The notes beneath the pieces are model-generated. The model worked only from the letters and a program-made list of their open reading frames with translations. It ran no database searches and was not told the origin of the DNA. Positions 5,150-10,651 of a stretch of 21,106 nucleotides of DNA are shown here, one piece after another; positions within the stretch are counted from its first letter, which is position 1, and each line of letters starts with the position of its first letter. Made by a program: the position numbers and the translations under genes. The stretch is from a virus. The DNA lies in the IMG/VR virus record IMGVR_UViG_3300049855_000579, positions 1 through 21,106 of that record; one strand, 5' to 3'.

Positions 5150-6661
5150 ATGGCACTCTACGTACATGTCGACGGCATCCGTCCGTACCAAGGCAAGCTG
5201 GCCGGTCGCGGCCTGCACAGCATCATCGACGGACCGAGTGCCGGCCCTCAGAAGCGCTGCATCATCCTGAAGTACGGTGCAGGCAAGACCTGGGTCAGTC
5301 TGATGATCGCAGATGCCGCTCGACATCGTACGCAGCAGTCGGCCGGAACGATGTTCGGTATCGTGCTGTGCAGGAAGCATAACGTCCAGACGTGGATTGA
5401 TGAAGTCAGGCAGCGCTCGTCACTCGAGCCGATCTCGTTCGATGAGTATCGTCGACTGTCGACCGCGAAGAGATTGAAGCCTGGACAGGAGCGACCGAAG
5501 ATTACGAATCGGACGGTGATCATTGCTCACCACTATGAGGCCGGTGCCTACACGAACGAGCTGGTCGGACTGATCACCGCCAGTCGCCCGTTCGTGCTGA
5601 TCTGTGACGAGTCGACCAAGATCAAGACTCCGTCGACACAGAGAACGAAGGGCGCGATTCGTCTTGCCGAAGTCCACGAAGATGCCCTCGGCACGCACGG
5701 TCTTCGTATGACTCTGACCGGCCACATGACTCCGGAGGGGCCGCACGAGTTGTGGTCACAGTTCCAGTTCGCGTTCGCCAAGCGCAACCCATTCGGCTCG
5801 TCGTACTACCAGTTCCAGAGGCAGTGGTTCGTGCTGTCGGACATGGGGTACAGACTCAAGAGCGAGTTGGCTCAGAAGTTCCGCGACCTCGCTGCACAGC
5901 ACATTCTCCGCATGACGCCTGATGAATGGTCCGGCTACGTGACTGACCTCGGCATCACGCCGACCTACGTCACCGTCAAGTACTCGCCTTCACAAGATCA
6001 GCGATCGCTGATTGGTCGCCTGTTCGATTCGTGGTCTCTTCCGGCAACGTGGGGAGACGGTGATGAAGGTCAGGACGAGCTGTACAATCACACGATCTCG
6101 CTGCATGTCAAAGCACAGCAGATCGCCAACGGCTTCTACTACACGGAAGGCAAAGTCGTCAATCGGCTGCCTGGCACGAATCCGAAGATCGAGGCTCTGA
6201 ACAGCACCCTGCAGGATCTGTTCGAGGAGAAGCGCAACCGCAAGGTCATCATCTGGTGCCACTACGATCCTGACTACACGATCGTCGGCGAGATGCTGGG
6301 CAATGCGAAGATCGGTTGGTGCAGAGGCCCCGACGTCGAGCAGTTCCGTCGGTTCCGTGACGATCCGATGACCCAGGTCATACTCATGCCCATCACAATC
6401 TCGGAAGGGTTCAACGAGCTGGCGATTGCCGATGTCGCGATCTACTACACCAACGTGTACTCGAACGAGACTCGCAACCAAGCCGAGGCTCGCATTGATC
6501 GGATGAATCAGAAGTCGCCAATCACGACCCATATCGACATCATCGGCGATAGCGCCTTCGATGAGCATGTGCTCCAATGTCTTCGTGCCAAGAACCTCAA
6601 CAAATCAGAACTCATGGCAGCCGCTGTGAAGTTCGAACTACAGCGCAAATGTGCTGTATGA
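5150..6661 (+). CDS. SNF2-like superfamily 2 helicase/ATPase
   Basis: A 503-residue ATP-driven DNA translocase of superfamily 2, close in motif style to phage SNF2-type helicases. Visible motifs are Walker A G43-A-G-K-T47, the Q/DEAH-like motif II with D153-E-S followed by I-K-T, and motif III L-T190-G-H-M-T-P-E-G with the phage-typical E-L-W-S-Q-F right after. Motif VI is N443-Q-A-E-A-R-I-D-R-M-N-Q454. Motif II reads DES rather than DEAD or DEAH, which is common in this subfamily. It probably remodels replication or recombination intermediates. The gene starts six bases after the previous stop with little Shine-Dalgarno sequence, suggesting coupled translation. Its stop overlaps the next start as ATGA. 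Confidence 0.88.
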   Translation: MALYVHVDGIRPYQGKLAGRGLHSIIDGPSAGPQKRCIILKYGAGKTWVSLMIADAARHRTQQSAGTMFGIVLCRKHNVQTWIDEVRQRSSLEPISFDEYRRLSTAKRLKPGQERPKITNRTVIIAHHYEAGAYTNELVGLITASRPFVLICDESTKIKTPSTQRTKGAIRLAEVHEDALGTHGLRMTLTGHMTPEGPHELWSQFQFAFAKRNPFGSSYYQFQRQWFVLSDMGYRLKSELAQKFRDLAAQHILRMTPDEWSGYVTDLGITPTYVTVKYSPSQDQRSLIGRLFDSWSLPATWGDGDEGQDELYNHTISLHVKAQQIANGFYYTEGKVVNRLPGTNPKIEALNSTLQDLFEEKRNRKVIIWCHYDPDYTIVGEMLGNAKIGWCRGPDVEQFRRFRDDPMTQVILMPITISEGFNELAIADVAIYYTNVYSNETRNQAEARIDRMNQKSPITTHIDIIGDSAFDEHVLQCLRAKNLNKSELMAAAVKFELQRKCAV

Positions 6662-6792
6662 TCAGAGCATACGCGACGATGCCGGCAACGTGCTCGGATT
6701 GTGGATGCCTGTTCAGAACCCACAAAGATAAGAATCACAGACGTACACGATGCCCGTCGTGTCATCATAAACGCAAAGCCCGAAAGGCCTAA
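6658..6792 (+). CDS. Mini zinc-ribbon protein (44 aa)
   Basis: A 44-residue basic protein with C12-x2-C15 and C32-x2-C35, separated by 16 residues, plus an extra Cys17. This is the four-cysteine layout of a zinc ribbon. The last ten residues are almost all Lys, Arg, His and Ala, so nucleic-acid contact is likely. The start overlaps the helicase stop as ATGA, and the stop is two bases before the QueD ATG, so it is well fitted into the operon. A shorter form starting at the ATG at 6679 would keep all cysteines. Such tiny zinc ribbons are common in phages. The partner could be the helicase, but that is only inference from position. Confidence 0.7.
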   Translation: MIRAYATMPATCSDCGCLFRTHKDKNHRRTRCPSCHHKRKARKA

Positions 6793-6794
6793 TC

Positions 6795-7418
6795 ATGCCG
6801 TACCGCGTCAAGAAGTCCATCGACATCGACTTCGCCCATCATGTCCACGGCCATGCCGGCCCCTGCATCAACATCCACGGCCACACGTGGAAGTTCGAGG
6901 TCGAGGTGCAGGCCGAGAATCTCGGCGATGATCACTTCGTCATCGACTTCAAGGATCTGAAGACGAAGCTGCTGGAGCCGATCCACAACATGCTGGATCA
7001 CGGCTTCGCGATCTGGAACAAGACTCTGTTCGATACCGAAGGCAAGGTCGTGCACTCGTTCCAGACGATTGGCGAGGCCCTTGTCGCGACTCGCGAAGGT
7101 CGTGCTGGCAAGAATCGCTGGTTGTTCGGCGCCGATGTCCGGTCGTTCGATGATTGTGCTGGCAACATCACCGTCGCAATGCCGTCGGTCGACTCTCTGA
7201 ACGGCGCGACTGACTACTGTATCGGCGGCATCAAGATCATCGGCTTCCCGTTTCCGCCGTCGTCCGAGACTTTGGCTCGCTGGCTGTACGAGACCGCTCA
7301 CAAGGTTCTGGTGCCGGAGTACGCGCGCCTTGGCCGCACGATCCAGATCCGTCAGGCCAGCGTGTATGAGACTCTGCACCCCGTCGAGTCCGTCGCGACG
7401 TACACGGAGAACTGGTGA
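6795..7418 (+). CDS. queD: QueD-like 6-carboxytetrahydropterin synthase
   Basis: It converts dihydroneopterin triphosphate, the FolE product, to 6-carboxy-5,6,7,8-tetrahydropterin, the second step of 7-deazaguanine synthesis. Zinc-binding residues fit the family: H16 after D-F-A-H, then H28 and H30 in C24-I-N-I-H-G-H. Cys24 is the catalytic cysteine. D-F-K-D-L-K (51-56), L-D-H-G (67-70), the P-S-S-E-T-L-A stretch and the late Y-E192 also match. At 207 residues it is longer than the usual QueD of about 120. The excess is an insertion at roughly residues 75-150. AAGG is seven bases before the ATG. It sits about 6 kb from FolE and QueE but in the same transcription direction. Confidence 0.88.
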   Translation: MPYRVKKSIDIDFAHHVHGHAGPCINIHGHTWKFEVEVQAENLGDDHFVIDFKDLKTKLLEPIHNMLDHGFAIWNKTLFDTEGKVVHSFQTIGEALVATREGRAGKNRWLFGADVRSFDDCAGNITVAMPSVDSLNGATDYCIGGIKIIGFPFPPSSETLARWLYETAHKVLVPEYARLGRTIQIRQASVYETLHPVESVATYTENW

Positions 7419-7603
7419 TGACGGTGACGTACAAGCCGGTCATGCACAAGGAGTCGCAGACGATTGTCGTCGGCAAAGAAGTCGACGGCAAGCTGATGCC
7501 TCTCACCGATGCAGAGGTCACGAGAGTCTGTGCCCTCATGAATCTGACCGAGAACCCGGAAGCCGTCATCGGGCAGAACGGTCAACCTCTGCGATACGGT
7601 TAG
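7418..7603 (+). CDS. Hypothetical small protein (61 aa)
   Basis: A 61-residue protein, last gene of operon I. Its ATG shares one base with the QueD stop (TGATG), so translation is coupled; GGAG lies eight bases upstream. The N-terminal half looks like two or three strands (V-T-Y-K-P-V-M, Q-T-I-V-V-G-K-E-V) and the second half like a helix (D-A-E-V-T-R-V-C-A-L-M). No signal peptide or membrane span is present. I do not recognise a family. Coupling to QueD may mean a shared pathway, but nothing in the sequence shows that. Confidence 0.65.
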   Translation: MTVTYKPVMHKESQTIVVGKEVDGKLMPLTDAEVTRVCALMNLTENPEAVIGQNGQPLRYG

Positions 7604-7628
7604 GCACGAAGTCTCCAAAGTTGACATA

Positions 7629-7656
7629 TTGACTTTTCAAAATTGTACTGTACTAT
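7629..7656 (+). promoter_or_regulatory. Rightward promoter of operon II (TTGACT-N16-TACTAT)
   Basis: TTGACT (7629-7634), 16 bases, TACTAT (7651-7656), then a 27-base leader to the ATG at 7684. A second TTGACA stands just upstream at 7621-7626, giving a tandem -35. The first 12 bases, TTGACTTTTCAA, are identical to the start of the operon I promoter at 2759, so both may answer to the same regulator. Confidence 0.78.
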
Positions 7657-7683
7657 CTTCATCCCCCACGACAAGGACAGATC

Positions 7684-8058
7684 ATGGCCAAGCAGAAACC
7701 GCCTTCGGCGATTCCGAAGTCGGACATCCCTACGCCGTCCAAGGCCCACGATACCAGCGATAGCGATGTCTTCGCTGTCGATACGGTCAAGGACGGTACG
7801 GTGGCTCCGAAGCAGACGAAGCCGGAAGTCTCCGCGCCTCAAGCCGTCGAGGAACGTCCGCGACGCGAATCCGCCACGAAGTGCATCTACTTCAAGGACT
7901 CCGAGCAGCTGAGCGAGCTCGAAGGCCTTTCCAAGCTGTACCCCAACAGCTCCGTCAGCTCCATCATCCAACAGCTGGTGGCGAACCTGCTGGAAGCGAA
8001 CGCGAGGCAAACGGCCGAGAACCGTTGCCTCGAATTCAGCTGTAAGATTTACCTGTGA
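7684..8058 (+). CDS. Ribbon-helix-helix-like protein with disordered N-terminus (124 aa)
   Basis: The first 65 residues are rich in Pro, Lys, Ser, Thr and Asp and are probably disordered. From about residue 66 the pattern is a short strand (K-C-I-Y-F-K) and a helix (E-Q-L-S-E-L-E-G-L-S-K-L-Y). A loop (P-N-S-S) and a second helix (V-S-S-I-I-Q-Q-L-V-A-N-L-L-E) follow, the plan of CopG/Arc-type ribbon-helix-helix DNA-binding proteins. As the first gene after the operon II promoter it could be an autoregulator (inference). A weak AAGGA lies seven bases before the ATG. The stop overlaps the next start as GTGA. An alternative is a structural adaptor with only superficial similarity. Confidence 0.6.
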   Translation: MAKQKPPSAIPKSDIPTPSKAHDTSDSDVFAVDTVKDGTVAPKQTKPEVSAPQAVEERPRRESATKCIYFKDSEQLSELEGLSKLYPNSSVSSIIQQLVANLLEANARQTAENRCLEFSCKIYL

Positions 8059-9161
8059 CCTTCGCCAACGAATCGGAGCTGTCGACTTCTGCTGCGTCGG
8101 GTTTCTCGGACTTCGACCAGCACAAACTGCGTGACCTGACACAGTCGGCAGCCTCCATGTACATGAAGTGCCCGCAGGCATTCGTGTTCCGCTACATGTT
8201 CGGAATCACGAAGCGCAAGATCGCCAAGCCGCTGGTCGTCGGCAGTCTGGTGCACAACGGCATCGAACGCATCCTCAACTTCAAGCGCGGCGTCGTCGAC
8301 AAGCGCGACGATCCTCTGTCGCCTCCTGCCTCGATCGAAGACATTCTCGCGAAGCTCGATGACGAGTTCTCGGAGTACGTCGACGAGCTGGCATCGAAGT
8401 CCGACATGGTATCACCGTCCGAGGCCGAGGATCTGGAGTACTGCCGAGTGCAGGCTCTGGCCTGTACGGAAGCGTGGGCCACGATGTACGCCGACAGCCT
8501 GCTCGAGTGGACGATCGAGGCTGCCGAACAGGAGTTCCGTACCGTCGACTCGGCTCTGCCTGGCAGCGAGTACGATCGCCTGATCTCGACCGGCAACGGC
8601 AAGATCGATGCCCTCGTCCGTCGTGCCTCCGATCCGTCCAGGCTGTTCGTTCTGGAGCACAAGACCAGATCCAGGATGGACACACTGAATGTCGGCAGTC
8701 TGTCTCTCGACATGCAGGGTCTGTGGTACATCGCGCAGGCTCGGGCTCGGATCGACAAGCGTACGGTCGGCTTCCTGTACAATGTGATCAAGAAGCCTTC
8801 GCACCGGATGTCGGCGAAGGGGTCCGACGAGCTGCGTCGCCGGATGGTCAAAGCGATGTTGGACGAGCCGGAGAAGTACTTCGCGTTCGTCGACATTATC
8901 GCCGACAACGACGCACTCCGCAACAATCTCGACAACATGAAGCTTGTGTCGGATCAGATGCAGCATCTGGCACCGAAGACGGTGATCATGAACGTCACCG
9001 CCTGCGACAACTACGGCGGGTGCTCGTATCGAGCTCTGTGCCGTGAAGGTGCATGTGTTCGTCGGCCCGAGTCCCTCGCATCGAACCCGGCGATGGCGGA
9101 CTACGCGTTCGCTCCGCCGCATTCCGAGCTGTCAGTGGAAGGTGGTGAGTCCGATGAGTAA
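8055..9161 (+). CDS. RecB/Cas4-like PD-(D/E)XK nuclease with Fe-S cysteines
   Basis: A 368-residue nuclease of the PD-(D/E)XK superfamily, related to RecB nuclease domains, AddB and Cas4. The order of motifs is right: C39 in Y-M-K-C-P-Q-A-F; H67 in G-S-L-V-H-N-G-I-E; D185 in G-K-I-D-A-L-V; E201-H-K203-T; and a following Q221 with Y in the next turn. Cys317, Cys323, Cys329 and Cys334 at the C-terminus together with Cys39 look like the ligands of a 4Fe-4S cluster, as in Cas4 and AddB. It probably degrades DNA ends to give single strands for the recombinase next door. It starts with GTG in a GTGA overlap and its 3' end overlaps the next gene by eight bases. Confidence 0.88.
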   Translation: MTFANESELSTSAASGFSDFDQHKLRDLTQSAASMYMKCPQAFVFRYMFGITKRKIAKPLVVGSLVHNGIERILNFKRGVVDKRDDPLSPPASIEDILAKLDDEFSEYVDELASKSDMVSPSEAEDLEYCRVQALACTEAWATMYADSLLEWTIEAAEQEFRTVDSALPGSEYDRLISTGNGKIDALVRRASDPSRLFVLEHKTRSRMDTLNVGSLSLDMQGLWYIAQARARIDKRTVGFLYNVIKKPSHRMSAKGSDELRRRMVKAMLDEPEKYFAFVDIIADNDALRNNLDNMKLVSDQMQHLAPKTVIMNVTACDNYGGCSYRALCREGACVRRPESLASNPAMADYAFAPPHSELSVEGGESDE

Positions 9162-9990
9162 GTTCGCTGTGCCTGGAGCCCCTCGCAAACCGAAGCTGTC
9201 TCTCGACGGTTGCATGTTGTGGGTGTACGGCGAGCCGAAAATCGGCAAGACGACCTGGGTCAACAGCCTCGGTGGAGTCTGGTTCGTCGCCACGGAGAAG
9301 GGGCAGGAGTTTGTCGGCAGCCGCGAGCCGACGTACATCACCTCGTGGAAAGAGTTCCGCGAGTTCGTCGAGTGGATCGCCACCGCGAAGCCTGTCAAGT
9401 TCTCCGACGGCACCGACATCAAGTGGCTGTCGATCGACGTCGTCGACGATCTCCACAAGATGTGCACCGAGTTCGTCTGCAAGAGCCTCAGCGTCGAGGA
9501 TCCTGGCGAGCTGGATCACGGCAAGGGGTGGGCCCGACTCCGTACGGAATGGTACAACGTGATGAACGTTGTGCGCCGACTTCCATACGGTCTGGTCTGT
9601 CTCAGCCACGAGAAGACGGTGACGATCAAGGCCAAGGGCCAGCAGACCTCACGGGTCGAGCCACAGATCGGAGCCTCCGGCTACTCGTGGTGCCGTGGTC
9701 TAGCCGACCTGATCGTTCGGATGCATGCCGTCGACGTCCCTGAGAAGGATTCCAAAGGGAACGTCACCGGCAAGATCCGTACGGTACGTGCCCTCCGGCT
9801 GCACCCCGATTCGTCGATGGTCGCTGGCGGACGTATGTCCGAGTTCCTGCCTCCCGTTCTCGCCACTTCGATGCCGAACCCGTCGGCATCCTTGATCACC
9901 GTCCTCGCCAAGAAGGACGCTTCGCAGTCGGCCGTATCGGACGCCGTCAGCGATGCAGCCCCCCAGTCCGAAGTTTCACCCCAGTCCTGA
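9154..9990 (+). CDS. Sak4-like RecA-fold ATPase (AAA_24 type), phage recombinase
   Basis: A 278-residue RecA-like ATPase. Walker A is G26-E-P-K-I-G-K-T33, and the hydrophobic Walker B is W-L-S-I-D95 with two further aspartates. L-S-H-E-K follows later, the usual place of the next core motif. This pattern matches phage Sak4-type single-strand annealing or strand-exchange proteins. The C-terminal 45 residues are Ser/Ala-rich and probably flexible. The ATG at 9154 overlaps the nuclease gene by eight bases and has GGTGGTGAG upstream. The neighbours (Fe-S nuclease before, DUF669-like protein after) form the recombination module often seen with Sak4. Confidence 0.85.
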   Translation: MSKFAVPGAPRKPKLSLDGCMLWVYGEPKIGKTTWVNSLGGVWFVATEKGQEFVGSREPTYITSWKEFREFVEWIATAKPVKFSDGTDIKWLSIDVVDDLHKMCTEFVCKSLSVEDPGELDHGKGWARLRTEWYNVMNVVRRLPYGLVCLSHEKTVTIKAKGQQTSRVEPQIGASGYSWCRGLADLIVRMHAVDVPEKDSKGNVTGKIRTVRALRLHPDSSMVAGGRMSEFLPPVLATSMPNPSASLITVLAKKDASQSAVSDAVSDAAPQSEVSPQS

Positions 9991-10002
9991 AAGGACTAGC
10001 CC

Positions 10003-10569
10003 ATGGACCCGACCAACCCCACGACCGACGCCGCCAGCACCGATGGCGAAGTCGATTCCACCCTCCTCCCCGGCGCCGCGGGTTCCAACGGCAACGACAA
10101 CGGTGACGATGTCGCCAGCGATCCAGATATGGACAAGATGTGGAACCAGGGCACCGAGCAGCGCACCAAAGGCGAGCCCGACGGCAAGTTCCAGGCTCTG
10201 ATCGAGGACGCGACCCTCGGTCGTTCGGCCAGCAGCGGCCGTGTCCAGATCCACTACAAACTCAAGGTCCTGACCGGCCCTTCGAGCGGCCAGAACCTGA
10301 ACAAGTACGACGGCCTCGGCTCGCCGAAGCAGGTGTCGATCACCCAGCAGCAGATGAAGCGGCTCGGTATCGACGTCGACAAGATCGATATGAAGAAGCT
10401 GCCGGCCGTCCTGCTGGATCTGAAAGGCAAGACCGTCGACTGCATGGGCAAGCACAGCGGCGACTTCTACAATGTGAACTTCAACAAGCTGGTCAATGCG
10501 GATGCCGGTGATGCCGCTCCGTACAACCCGGAAGGCGCGGACGATTTGTTCGGCCCTTCGGGTGGGTGA
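10003..10569 (+). CDS. DUF669-like protein, candidate ssDNA-binding protein
   Basis: A 188-residue protein. Residues 1-50 are acidic and low-complexity. Then G-K-F-Q-A-L-I-E-D-A-T-L and Y-K-L-K-V-L-T-G-P-S-S-G-Q match the start of the DUF669 fold, which occurs beside Sak4-type ATPases in many phages and is thought to bind single-stranded DNA. The region D-L-K-G-K-T-V-D-C-M-G-K and Y-N-V-N-F-N-K-L are later strands. The end is acidic with D-D-L-F near the terminus, like the protein-binding tail of SSB proteins. AAGGA is seven bases before the ATG. SSB function is inference; family membership is from pattern recognition only. Confidence 0.75.
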   Translation: MDPTNPTTDAASTDGEVDSTLLPGAAGSNGNDNGDDVASDPDMDKMWNQGTEQRTKGEPDGKFQALIEDATLGRSASSGRVQIHYKLKVLTGPSSGQNLNKYDGLGSPKQVSITQQQMKRLGIDVDKIDMKKLPAVLLDLKGKTVDCMGKHSGDFYNVNFNKLVNADAGDAAPYNPEGADDLFGPSGG

Positions 10570-10588
10570 TTGTCATCGGTTTATGAGA

Positions 10589-10615
10589 CCGGCGGCAGCG
10601 TGGTGCTGCCGCCGG
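10589..10615 (+). terminator. Strong hairpin between the DUF669-like and primase genes
   Basis: CCGGCGGCAGC pairs perfectly with GCTGCCGCCGG across a GTGGT loop: an 11-bp stem, almost all G-C. Only CTATTCATC follows, so the U-tract is poor. It may act as a partial terminator, a processing site or an mRNA end-protector. The primase starts 36 bases later without an evident promoter. Confidence 0.6.
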
Positions 10616-10651
10616 CTATTCATCTACCTTTGACCAGATCGCCCTCTCATC

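Noticed and set aside
8192-8938. A 248-codon minus-strand frame within the nuclease gene
   Set aside because: It is very rich in Ser and Arg, a usual sign of a shadow frame, while the opposite frame has all PD-(D/E)XK motifs.
8055-9161. Cas4-like protein as a sign of a CRISPR system
   Set aside because: No Cas1, Cas2 or repeat array is visible; phages often carry such nucleases for recombination.
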